Of a DNA stretch of 64,000 bases, positions 8,802-16,482 are shown piece after piece. Position 1 is the first letter of the stretch. Every line of letters begins with the position of its first letter. The DNA lies in the NCBI GenBank assembly GCA_012842685.1, contig DUSI01000026.1, positions 1-64,000 on the forward strand, in the 5' to 3' direction. The DNA comes from Candidatus Fermentithermobacillaceae bacterium. Lineage in GTDB: Bacteria; Bacillota; Sulfobacillia; Fermentithermobacillales; Fermentithermobacillaceae. The position numbers and the translations under genes were made by a program. The notes under the pieces are model-generated. The model saw only the letters and a list, made by a program, of their open reading frames with translations, did not search any database and had not been told where the DNA came from.

Positions 8802-9347
8802 TTACAAGATGTCCCGGCCTCTTACCGCTACCGCGACCTTCTCCGGCAGCGCCCTCATGACCACATAGGTGACTGCTGTGTTGAGCCCTGCGTGGGCTAC
8901 GTTGAACGGCACGATCACCGGCACTATCATCGAGAGGACCGTCTGCCTCGGGACGCCCAGGTAGATGGGCGTCACGATGAGGTTGAAGGGGACCATGAGG
9001 GCCACTCTCGTTAGAACGCCGGCCAGCATGGGTAGGTGGAGGCTATGGCTTTTCCTGGCCAGGAACCCTACCACCGCGGCCATGCCGCCCGACGCGATGA
9101 AGTGCATGAGGATGCCCCACGGCCCTCCTTCACCGGTGACCGCCGCGTAGAGCACCGAGTTGACCAGGGCGCATACCGCGCCCGCCACCGGTCCCATGGT
9201 GACCGCCGCGACGAGCGTGGGCACGTCTCCCGGCGCAAGTTTCAGGAAGGGCGCGGGCGGGTAGGAGAAAGCCAGGAGAAGCTCAAACACGAAAGACATT
9301 GCTGCTAGGATGGCAGTTAAGACTAGTGGAACGTACTTGCGGTTCAC
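8802..9347 (-). CDS. ECF transporter S component, riboflavin (RibU-like)
   Basis: This is a hydrophobic 181-aa membrane protein with about six predicted helices, the usual size of a substrate-binding S component of an energy-coupling factor transporter. The stretch PGDVPTLVAAVTMGP resembles the conserved loop region of RibU-type proteins. An FMN riboswitch directly upstream makes riboflavin the likely substrate. The start is GTG with AGGGGGA 5 nt upstream. No EcfA/EcfT module lies in the window, so it presumably uses shared energising subunits. No terminator separates it from namZ 74 bases downstream, so the recycling operon might partly be read from this promoter. Confidence 0.85.
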   Translation of the reverse strand: MNRKYVPLVLTAILAAMSFVFELLLAFSYPPAPFLKLAPGDVPTLVAAVTMGPVAGAVCALVNSVLYAAVTGEGGPWGILMHFIASGGMAAVVGFLARKSHSLHLPMLAGVLTRVALMVPFNLIVTPIYLGVPRQTVLSMIVPVIVPFNVAHAGLNTAVTYVVMRALPEKVAVAVRGRDIL

Positions 9348-9354
9348 TTAGATT

Positions 9355-9380
9355 CCCCCTCGCAGGATCTTCAGAGGGGG
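9355..9380 (-). promoter_or_regulatory. anti-Shine-Dalgarno stem of the FMN riboswitch
   Basis: On the minus strand CCCCCTC (9374-9380) can pair with GAGGGGG (9355-9361), which is the ribosome site of the ECF gene. This suggests the riboswitch regulates translation initiation: with FMN bound the ribosome site would be hidden. Confidence 0.5.
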
Positions 9381-9412
9381 ACCCCCGGGGAGATCTTCCA
9401 TCGACACGGTCC

Positions 9413-9575
9413 GATCTTCTCTCATCCGGACTATACCGTCGGCCCCGGAATTCCACCGGGTCAGTCGCGCACGCGCCGTCAAGCGGCCTGCCGGTTGGCG
9501 CCTACGCGAGTCGCGGGCTTTGACCGCCGGTCAGGAATTGCGGCCGTATCCGGCCGCTCACCTTGCCCCGAAGAT
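9413..9575 (-). ncRNA. FMN riboswitch (RFN element)
   Basis: The minus strand carries the conserved RFN blocks in order: GATCTTCGGGGCAAGGTG at the 5' side, AATTCCTGACCGGCGGT, AAAGCCCGCGA, GGTGGAATTCCGGGGCC, GACGGTATAGTCCGGATG and the closing AGAAGATC that pairs with the start to form P1. Spacing and order match the FMN aptamer. It sits about 65 bases upstream of the RibU-like ECF gene and should reduce its expression when FMN is abundant. Confidence 0.95.
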
Positions 9576-9626
9576 CCTCTCCGGCTGTCTACTCTAGCAT
9601 TTGACATGGGGCCACGCAACGTCCAC

Positions 9627-10205
9627 CTAAGTAAAAAGGCCTCTCCACGGAGAGTTTTCGTCTTCGTCCAGCTTCCTGGACTGCTGAAACACATCATCCC
9701 TGATGAGGGGATCCCTCGTGAGGATTCTCCACGCTTTGAGGACGTTCTCGACAAACTCGCTCCTGAGGGGATGCCGGTCCGGTCCCGTCACCAGTGGGCA
9801 GATGAGGCTTCCCGCCAGCGTATCCAGCCTGACCGCCAGCTCACCTTCCGGGCTAAGGTACGGCATGAGGGGAAAAGTGCGGCACTGGATTGGCCTCTTT
9901 TCCCTGGGACAAGTCCCCCGGCACATGACGAACGCCACGAGGCCTTTCCACGAGCCGGGGAAATCGTGATGCCTGGCGAGCTTGTAGCTCCACCTGAGCC
10001 AGGGCTCTCGCCCCGTGAACATCGATTCCTCTCCTGGGAGGAGGTACATGCCTACGCCCGGCTCGTACTCCTGGCAGCACTTCCGCCCGCAGAGCTCACC
10101 GCAGTCCGACTCCAAAGGGGGCACGTCCAGAAGCCGGTAGACTTCCTCGAAGTCTTCCTTGGAGAGGACGGACCTCACGAGCCGTTTCCGGATATAACCG
10201 AGCAC
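9627..10205 (-). CDS. YkgJ-like Cys-rich metal-cluster protein
   Basis: This 192-aa protein has the cysteine pattern of the YkgJ (putative zinc- or iron-chelating) family: Cys35, Cys39, Cys43-Cys44, then Cys95, Cys99 and Cys108, the last within QCRTFPLMPYL. The family's biochemical role is not settled; some members act beside protein methylation. The start is GTG with GGAAGTG upstream. It lies immediately upstream of the FMN riboswitch on the same strand, but nothing in the sequence ties it to riboflavin. The downstream half is ordinary and soluble. It is divergent from etfB, with about 115 bases between them. Confidence 0.75.
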   Translation of the reverse strand: MLGYIRKRLVRSVLSKEDFEEVYRLLDVPPLESDCGELCGRKCCQEYEPGVGMYLLPGEESMFTGREPWLRWSYKLARHHDFPGSWKGLVAFVMCRGTCPREKRPIQCRTFPLMPYLSPEGELAVRLDTLAGSLICPLVTGPDRHPLRSEFVENVLKAWRILTRDPLIRDDVFQQSRKLDEDENSPWRGLFT

Positions 10206-10320
10206 CAGATCACTTCCGTTCAGGATCTTCTCTTTTCAGGATCTACGAAATGCTAAAGGATTCGTGCCCTCCCATAAGTAATACCTTTGAGGTTACTGCC
10301 GCAAGGGGAGGATTGTCCCA

Positions 10321-11172
10321 GTGAACATAGTCGTCCTGATGAAGCAAGTGCCGGGAACGTCGACGGTGGGAGTCGACCCGAAGAGCGGCACCCTGAGGAG
10401 GGAAGGAGTGCCGGCCAAGACCAATCCTTACGACCTCCACGCCCTGGAAGCGGCCCTCGCGCTCAAAGAGAGGTTAGGAGGGACGGTTACCGTCCTGAGC
10501 ATGGGCCCGCCTCAGGCCGAAGCGGTCATCCGCGAGGCCTACTCAATGGGGGCAGATCGAGGCATCCTGCTTACAGACAGGGCCTTCGCCGGGGCGGATA
10601 CTCTTGCCACGGCGTTTACCCTAAGCCAGGCCTTGAAGACAATGGAGTTTGACCTCATCATAGCCGGGATGCAGAGCACCGACGGGGATACGGCCCAGGT
10701 GGGCCCCGGAGTCGCCGAATTCCTGGATATCCCCCACGTGTCCTACGTGAAGGAGATACACGGTTCGAGCGGTCTACACGCCTGTTATGGGAGCGTCTCC
10801 GGCGAAGAGACGGGTCTGCCTGTGGGCGGCGATGGGAGCGCCAAGATCAAGGTGACCGCAGACCTGGGAGACGTGCTGGTTACCCAGGAAGTCTCGCTAC
10901 CTGCCCTCATAACCGTCACGAAGGACACAAACCAGCCACGGCTTCCCTCTTTTAGGCTCAGAAAGGCCGTATCCGACAGGCCTGTCGAGATAATGCGCGC
11001 CGGAGACATGCCGGCTTCCTCTGAAACCTACTACGGTCTCGCGGGTTCGGCGACAAGGGTGGAAAGGATCTTCCCGCCCGAACGGACCGTGGTCCGGGAG
11101 ATCTGGGAAGGGGAGCCCCGGGAGCTGGCCGCGAGGCTCGCAGCCGTGCTGAGGGAGGTGGCCGTGAGATGA
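10321..11172 (+). CDS. etfB: electron transfer flavoprotein beta subunit
   Basis: EtfB pairs with EtfA to carry electrons between dehydrogenases and other acceptors. The N-terminal MNIVVLMKQVPGT, the segment NPYDLHALEAAL and the AGMQSTDGDTAQVGP nucleotide-binding signature are typical. The GTG start has AAGGGGAGG 9 nt upstream. The stop overlaps the etfA ATG by 4 bases. With etfA and the following FAD-linked oxidase it matches the LctB-LctC-LctD order of the electron-confurcating lactate dehydrogenase of acetogens. Whether this beta subunit carries the second FAD of bifurcating Etfs cannot be judged by eye. Confidence 0.95.
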   Translation: MNIVVLMKQVPGTSTVGVDPKSGTLRREGVPAKTNPYDLHALEAALALKERLGGTVTVLSMGPPQAEAVIREAYSMGADRGILLTDRAFAGADTLATAFTLSQALKTMEFDLIIAGMQSTDGDTAQVGPGVAEFLDIPHVSYVKEIHGSSGLHACYGSVSGEETGLPVGGDGSAKIKVTADLGDVLVTQEVSLPALITVTKDTNQPRLPSFRLRKAVSDRPVEIMRAGDMPASSETYYGLAGSATRVERIFPPERTVVREIWEGEPRELAARLAAVLREVAVR

Positions 11173-12212
11173 GGGAGCGCGAAAGAGATTGGGCCGGTTG
11201 GTCCGGAATCATGGTCTTCGCGGAGTTCCACCATCCGGCTACGCCAGACACGCCGGATGGAGAGTTCGACCCGGTCACTTACGAACTCATCGGCAAAGCC
11301 AGGGAGCTGGCGGATAAGACCGGTCAGGAAGTAACCTGTGTAGTCCTGGGGAGCGGCGTCACGGAACCTGCAAAGGAGCTCCTGTACTACCCCGTCGACC
11401 GGGTGCTCGTCTACGACCGCCCGGAACTCAGGCACTACGTGGCCGGCGTCTACGCCGCGTTCTTCCACGACGCCATCGTCGCCGAAAAACCCAGCGTAGT
11501 CCTCATGGGCGCGACACCCGTGGGTCGCAGCCTTGCCCCGAGGATCGCCGTGAGGTTCAGGACGGGGCTCACAGCCGACTGCACGGTGCTGGATATTAGA
11601 CCAAACGGCGATCTGGTCCAGACGAGACCCGCCTTTGGCGGGAACATTATGGCCACGATCCTCACCAAGGACGCGAGACCCCAGATGGCGACCGTAAGGT
11701 ACAAGGTTATGCCACGGGCGGAGCGCGCCGAGCGTCCGGGCGCGGGCCGCCTGTTTAGGCGGGAGATAACGGAGCCCGCCGCCCTGGCGAGCCTAGCGAG
11801 GCACCTGAAGGCGGTCGCGGTGCGATCTGAGGAGAGGGTCCCTAAGGCGGAATCGATCTCGGAAGCCAAGGTCATAGTGGCCGTCGGCAGGGGCGTGAAA
11901 TCGGAGAAGGATCTCGAGATGTTTGAGGTCCTCGCCGAGCGGCTCGGTGGCATGCTGGGAGGGTCAAGGCCGCTCGTGGAAAAGGGCTGGATACCCCCAT
12001 CCAAGCAGGTGGGGCAGAGCGGGAGGACGGTACGCCCTGACCTGTACATCGCCCTGGGAATTTCAGGCGCCATCCAGCATGTGGCCGGGATAACGGGCGG
12101 CACGGTGATCGCCATAAATAGCGACAGGACCGCGCCCATCTTCGAGTTCGCGAACTACGGGATCGTCGGGGATATCTACGAGATCGTGCCCGAGCTCCTC
12201 AAAGTGCTCTAA
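11169..12212 (+). CDS. etfA: electron transfer flavoprotein alpha subunit
   Basis: EtfA carries the FAD-binding C-terminal domain; the signature from SGRTVRPDLYIALG through GAIQH and AINSDRTAPIFEFANYGI is complete. The gene starts in the ATGA overlap with etfB, so the subunits should be made in equal amounts. The N-terminal half is the usual degenerate adenine-binding domain. No ferredoxin-like extension is present at the N terminus, unlike some confurcating LctC proteins. The product is expected to be cytoplasmic and to dock with the GlcD-type dehydrogenase encoded next. Confidence 0.95.
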   Translation: MRERERDWAGWSGIMVFAEFHHPATPDTPDGEFDPVTYELIGKARELADKTGQEVTCVVLGSGVTEPAKELLYYPVDRVLVYDRPELRHYVAGVYAAFFHDAIVAEKPSVVLMGATPVGRSLAPRIAVRFRTGLTADCTVLDIRPNGDLVQTRPAFGGNIMATILTKDARPQMATVRYKVMPRAERAERPGAGRLFRREITEPAALASLARHLKAVAVRSEERVPKAESISEAKVIVAVGRGVKSEKDLEMFEVLAERLGGMLGGSRPLVEKGWIPPSKQVGQSGRTVRPDLYIALGISGAIQHVAGITGGTVIAINSDRTAPIFEFANYGIVGDIYEIVPELLKVL

Positions 12213-12300
12213 GTGCCGCTCTCTGTGTTGGCCCTGACGGAAGGATAGAGCGGGATGAGACGCAGGCTTCGAGAGTGGGAATACGGGAGATGTGAGACAT

Positions 12301-13710
12301 ATGGACCGGAGATTCACTGCGCCTAATGAAGACGATATCCGCTTTCTTGAGGATATCTGCGGGGAGAAGGATGTCATATCCTCAGGCCCCTTGATGGACG
12401 ATTACGCCAGGGACGAGATGCCCTGGGTTAAAGGATACCCCGACGTGGTGGTGCTTCCCGAGACCGCGGAAGAGGTCTCGGCGATCCTGAAGCATGCCTC
12501 GGCTAGGCGGATACCCGTCACCACCAGGGGATCGGGCACCGGGCTATGCGGCGGAGCAGTCCCGACCGCGGGCGGAATTGTCCTCTGCACCACCAAGATG
12601 AACCGCATCCTCGAGATCGACGAGGTCAATTTCACCGCCACGGTCGAGGCGGGAGTGCTCCTCACTACCATCCACCAGGCGGTGGAAGCGAGGGGCTTCT
12701 TGTACGCCCCTGACCCGGGAGAGAAGACGGCCACCATCGGGGGCAACATAGCCACCAACGCAGGCGGCATGCGAGCCATAAAGTACGGCGTGACCAGGGA
12801 TAACATCCGGGGGCTACAGGTGGTGCTATCTACGGGCGAGATCCTAGACCTCGGGGGCAAACACGCCAAAAACAGCACCGGCTACAGCCTGATGAACGCC
12901 TTTATAGGGAGCGAGGGGACGCTTGGGGTTGTGACCAGAGCGGTCCTCAAGTTGCTTCCCCTGCCCAAGCACACCATCAGCCTGCTCGTGCCCTTTGGTT
13001 CCCTGAGAGACGCCATCCGCGCGGTTCCCAAGGTGATGGGGACGGGGATACTGCCCCAGTCCATCGAGTTCGCCGAGCAGGGAGTCATATTCGCCGCCGA
13101 AAACTACCTTGGGAAGAAGTTCCCCCACAGATCTGCCCCTGCCTATCTCCTCATAAGGCTGGACGGCAACTCGAGGGAAGAGGTTACCTCGGCCATGGAG
13201 CACGTGGGAAATGCCTGTCTGGAGGCCGGCGCCGAGGACGTACTCATAGCCGACACTCCCGAGCGCCAGTCTGCGGTGTGGGACGCGAGAGGAGCTTTTC
13301 TCGCGGCCATCAAGTCCGGCGGCGAAGTGGACGAGTGCGACGTGGTCGTGCCGCGGGACCGCATCGCTGACCTCGTTGAATACTCCAAAGAAGTGGCCGA
13401 GAAGGTCGGTGTCCGCATAGAGAGCTTCGGCCACGCCGGCGATGGGAACCTCCACATCTACGTGATCCGCGACTCCATGCCCGAGGACGAATGGGAGGAG
13501 AAGCTGGCCAGGGCCATGGATCTCCTCTATGAACGGGGCAGGGAGCTTGGCGGCATGGTCTCGGGAGAGCACGGGATCGGCGTCGCGAAACGCCCCTACA
13601 TGGAGAAGAGCCTCTCGGACGTGGAGATCGCCCTCATGGCAAGGCTGAAGTCTGTCTTTGACCCTGCAGGGATACTCAACCCGGGTAAGGTGGTGCGCTT
13701 CCCGGAGTAA
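12301..13710 (+). CDS. FAD-linked oxidase, GlcD/D-lactate dehydrogenase family
   Basis: This 469-aa flavoprotein has the PCMH FAD-binding domain (RGSGTGLCGGAVP, then GGNIATNAGGMRAIKYGVT) and the C-terminal domain with GHAGDGNLH and SGEHGIG. It oxidises a 2-hydroxy acid such as glycolate or D-lactate. Directly behind etfB-etfA it is the likely catalytic subunit (LctD-like) that passes electrons to Etf. The ATG at 12301 has GGGAGA 10 nt upstream; an in-frame GTG at 12292 is too close to that site. No lactate permease or LarB/C/E gene is in the window. The actual substrate is inferred from family and context only. Confidence 0.88.
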   Translation: MDRRFTAPNEDDIRFLEDICGEKDVISSGPLMDDYARDEMPWVKGYPDVVVLPETAEEVSAILKHASARRIPVTTRGSGTGLCGGAVPTAGGIVLCTTKMNRILEIDEVNFTATVEAGVLLTTIHQAVEARGFLYAPDPGEKTATIGGNIATNAGGMRAIKYGVTRDNIRGLQVVLSTGEILDLGGKHAKNSTGYSLMNAFIGSEGTLGVVTRAVLKLLPLPKHTISLLVPFGSLRDAIRAVPKVMGTGILPQSIEFAEQGVIFAAENYLGKKFPHRSAPAYLLIRLDGNSREEVTSAMEHVGNACLEAGAEDVLIADTPERQSAVWDARGAFLAAIKSGGEVDECDVVVPRDRIADLVEYSKEVAEKVGVRIESFGHAGDGNLHIYVIRDSMPEDEWEEKLARAMDLLYERGRELGGMVSGEHGIGVAKRPYMEKSLSDVEIALMARLKSVFDPAGILNPGKVVRFPE

Positions 13711-13757
13711 CCGGTCGCCCTGAGAACCGGACGGTACATCCAATGGCTATCCAAGAC

Positions 13758-13788
13758 GTACGGACCTGTCCCGGGGACAGGTCCGTAC
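13758..13788. repeat. 31-nt perfect palindrome
   Basis: Two 15-bp arms (GTACGGACCTGTCCC and its exact complement) surround a single central base, between the converging glcD-type and ddh genes. It could form a strong hairpin on either strand. No T-run follows, so it is not a standard terminator; a mobile palindrome, a protein site or an mRNA-end structure are alternatives. Confidence 0.6.
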
Positions 13789-13826
13789 CATGTAAGCCGG
13801 CTCCGCCGGCGCTTGTCCAATCCCGG

Positions 13827-14723
13827 CTATACCAGGTGCTTGAGCAGCTCCTCCGTGTCTCCCGCGAGGAGGGCCACCGGAGGCACCTCGGGCAGGGTGT
13901 AGCAACCCGGAGCCAGCCTCACAGAGGCTCTGGCCGCGGCCACCATTATCTGGGCGGTCGCAGAGGGGTTTGTGAGCCTCATCTTGAGCTCCAATACCTG
14001 GTTCTCGGCAGTTCCCGCCGCGCCGAACCTCTGGAGGAGCACTCCGTGCCCCATGGCCTCGAGGGCCATGACGTTGTCGACCTTGGTGACCCTGGTCTCA
14101 TCTTTGACGAAATAGGGGTCTTTCTTGATCGCTTCCGCGATCTTCTCGAAGTCGGCCCCTTCCTCGATCTCCACATAGACGTCGCGCTTGTGGGTCCCGA
14201 ATCCGGCGGGGAGCGTCATGGAGAGGGCGTTCTTTACACCTGGGATCGCCTTCACGGCAACCGTGTGACCCATGCTCATGCCGGGGCCGAAGTTCGTGTA
14301 GGTGAGCCCCCTGGGAGCCATGGCCTGGAACAGCGCCCGTACCACGGAGTCAGTGCCCGGATCCCATCCTGCGGCGATCACTGCGACGCTGCCGTGTTCT
14401 TTGGCGCACTTGCCTAGGTCCCTCCGCAGGGCCATGAGGGGATCCCCGTGGATGTCGAAGCTGTCTACCGTATTGATCCCCTTCTTGAGGTACTCGGGGG
14501 CTATCTCCGGGATCTGGCGGGACGGCGCGGTGAGGACCGCGACATCGACCTTGCCCAGTTCATCGACAGAGGCGACAACAGGGCAGTCCAGTCCGGGGTT
14601 CTCGGGTCTCCTCCTTACGACTCCTGCCAGTTCCATATCGGGGGCCTGGCGAATGCACTCGATGGCTTCTCTCCCTACATTTCCGTAGCCGACTACGCAG
14701 ACTCTAATCTTTCCCATCGCCAC
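13827..14723 (-). CDS. ddh: meso-diaminopimelate D-dehydrogenase
   Basis: This enzyme reductively aminates tetrahydrodipicolinate in one step to meso-diaminopimelate with NADPH and ammonia. The Rossmann motif GYGNVGR, the AAGWDPGTDS segment and NFGPGMSMGH are characteristic, and the last matches the type II enzyme known from Symbiobacterium thermophilum better than the Corynebacterium type. The GTG start has GGAGG 5 nt upstream. A one-step Ddh and DapF in the same stretch suggest two DAP routes or a salvage role. The related 2,4-diaminopentanoate dehydrogenase is a less likely alternative. Confidence 0.85.
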   Translation of the reverse strand: MAMGKIRVCVVGYGNVGREAIECIRQAPDMELAGVVRRRPENPGLDCPVVASVDELGKVDVAVLTAPSRQIPEIAPEYLKKGINTVDSFDIHGDPLMALRRDLGKCAKEHGSVAVIAAGWDPGTDSVVRALFQAMAPRGLTYTNFGPGMSMGHTVAVKAIPGVKNALSMTLPAGFGTHKRDVYVEIEEGADFEKIAEAIKKDPYFVKDETRVTKVDNVMALEAMGHGVLLQRFGAAGTAENQVLELKMRLTNPSATAQIMVAAARASVRLAPGCYTLPEVPPVALLAGDTEELLKHLV

Positions 14724-15130
14724 GCTGACCTCCAGTCTCCGTGGTTCCGGTGCTTTTCCGGCCTCTACTGAGAAACCCGCTCACCGAGGGGCGAGCTCGC
14801 GGAAAACCACGTGGAACCGTTTGTTCCATCTGGAACTAATTACACTGCTAGTCCTCATGCTGCGTCAAGACGCCATTCTATTTCCGCCCGGGATATTCCT
14901 GGAGAGGGGTGCTCGCTTCATGATGAAGCCGGGGTGGGCGGATAGATCAGTCGTCCTGATGTCCAATCCTGCATTTTGCTGGTTCGGGGCCATACTTGGA
15001 CTCGGAGGATGATAAAATTCTCATAACCAATTTCCAGGTGGGATCTAAGACCGGTCTTTCAGACGGACCGTGATAGGGCCGGGCGCCGGGATGTCAGGGT
15101 CCGGCGCGAGAAGACGGGAGGATGACTTGG
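14724..15130. other. intergenic region with a small inverted repeat
   Basis: About 400 bases lie between the divergent ddh and ccdA genes and should hold promoters for both. The only clear structure is GTTCCA-TC-TGGAAC at 14823-14836, a perfect 6-bp inverted repeat that could be a small operator. No convincing gene is present. Confidence 0.4.
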
Positions 15131-15865
15131 ATGGACCTCTCCAGCCCGTACTTGGGACCGCTATACGCTTTGATAGCCGGCGTGCTCGCTTCGGCGAGCC
15201 CCTGCGCGCTGGCGGCCATCCCTTTAGTTATAGGGCATATGGCGGGCACGTCTCCAGAAGGTGGGAAGGGCGCCCGGATCCGGGAGCTCGTGTTTTTCCT
15301 CCTCGGGATGGCCCTGGCCCTTACGTCCGTGGGCATGGTGGCCGCCTTGCTCGGCAGGTCGCTCATACTCTCGGCGCCGTGGATCCGCTGGGCTGCCGGG
15401 ATCGCGTTCCTCGCGGCGGGCTCGTCGTACTTGGGCCTGTTTGGAGGCTCCAAGACCTGCGCGGTGCCTATAGCCCTCACTGACGGTGCCGGTAACGCCG
15501 AAACCGCTGGACAAAATGCGGGGGACAATGTGGCGGGTTCTTCTCAGGCCCTCCGGCGCGCGCTGTCGGGACTGGCCATGGGGGCCCTCTACGGGCTCTC
15601 GGCATCGCCTTGTTCCACTCCGGCTCTAATCTCCATACTGACGCTCGTGGCGGTTAGCGGGTCTCCGGCGCGCGGGGCGCTTCTCCTGTTCTCGTATTTC
15701 GCCGGCCAGTCGCTCCTGGTCGCGGCCTCGGGCATGGCGACCAGCCGGTTTCAGGCTGCGCTGGCCGGCACCCGGGGCCAGAAAGCAGTCGACACCTTGC
15801 GGAAGATAGGCGGGACCGTAGTCATCGCCTTTGGGCTGTACGTTATCTTGAGGCCCTACCTGTGA
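15131..15865 (+). CDS. ccdA: CcdA-type thiol-disulfide transporter
   Basis: This polytopic membrane protein has about six helices and carries reducing equivalents from cytoplasmic thioredoxin to the outside. The two redox cysteines are in the expected SPCALAAIP (first helix) and SPCSTPAL (fourth helix) motifs. A 20-residue Asn/Gly/Ala-rich loop separates the two halves. The ATG at 15131 has GGGAGG 9 nt upstream; an ATG three codons earlier touches the ribosome site. The membrane-anchored thioredoxin encoded 36 bases downstream is its likely partner. No cytochrome c synthesis genes are nearby, so the pair may serve other extracytoplasmic thiols, for example spore or envelope proteins. Confidence 0.9.
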   Translation: MDLSSPYLGPLYALIAGVLASASPCALAAIPLVIGHMAGTSPEGGKGARIRELVFFLLGMALALTSVGMVAALLGRSLILSAPWIRWAAGIAFLAAGSSYLGLFGGSKTCAVPIALTDGAGNAETAGQNAGDNVAGSSQALRRALSGLAMGALYGLSASPCSTPALISILTLVAVSGSPARGALLLFSYFAGQSLLVAASGMATSRFQAALAGTRGQKAVDTLRKIGGTVVIAFGLYVILRPYL

Positions 15866-15901
15866 GAGACCTCTGGGCTCAGGGGTATAGGAGGGGAAAC
15901 G

Positions 15902-16363
15902 ATGTCGAACTGGCAGCTTCTTTCTAGAGTGACTTCAGGAAGGCGTCTCATAGCCCTGGGCCTTGTCATGCTCCTGGCAGTTGTGGCTTTCTGGTACCTC
16001 TGGGAAGCCAGGTTGTCGAATGGCGACCAAGTAGAAGGAATTCTGGACGTATCTCCCGACCAGCTGGCTGAGGTCCTCGGCCAGGGGAAACCCGTGGTGC
16101 TTGAGTTTTACACGAGCGTCTGTCCTTGGTGCGCCGCCATCGAACCTGAGCTCGAGCGGCTCAGCGAGACCTACGGAAAACAGATCACCATCGCCAAGAT
16201 GAACGCGGAGAAATATCCGTATGAAGCGGTGAAGTACGGGATCACCGGCGTTCCCTCACTGATCCTTCACGACGCCGGAGGCAAGCCCCTAGCCATCGCG
16301 TCTGGATACAGGCCGTTCGACGAGCTGGTGGACATCCTCAAGAACTACAAGCTGATTAAGTGA
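15902..16363 (+). CDS. membrane-anchored thioredoxin-like protein
   Basis: An N-terminal helix (about residues 15-34) anchors a thioredoxin domain on the outer face. The active site is Cys74-Pro-Trp-Cys77 instead of the usual CGPC, and the cis-proline is Pro118 in GVPSLIL. It is probably reduced by the CcdA-type protein encoded just upstream. The CPWC dipeptide and the lack of a charged buried Asp suggest a reductase tuned for envelope substrates, which is inference. The length of 153 aa is normal for a tethered thioredoxin. Confidence 0.9.
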   Translation: MSNWQLLSRVTSGRRLIALGLVMLLAVVAFWYLWEARLSNGDQVEGILDVSPDQLAEVLGQGKPVVLEFYTSVCPWCAAIEPELERLSETYGKQITIAKMNAEKYPYEAVKYGITGVPSLILHDAGGKPLAIASGYRPFDELVDILKNYKLIK

Positions 16364-16482
16364 GACTCCGGCCTCTCGCGCGTCCCTGAGCGTAGCCCAC
16401 ACGGCGTGGAAACCGCCTGCCCGCATCCAGGCATTACAGGTATACTAGTATGAGTGTTATATGTGAACCGGGAGGCGCGAGG

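Noticed and set aside
14821-15012. Short frame upstream of ccdA as a gene
   Set aside because: No ribosome site, no recognisable domain, and its location in a divergent promoter interval argue against it.
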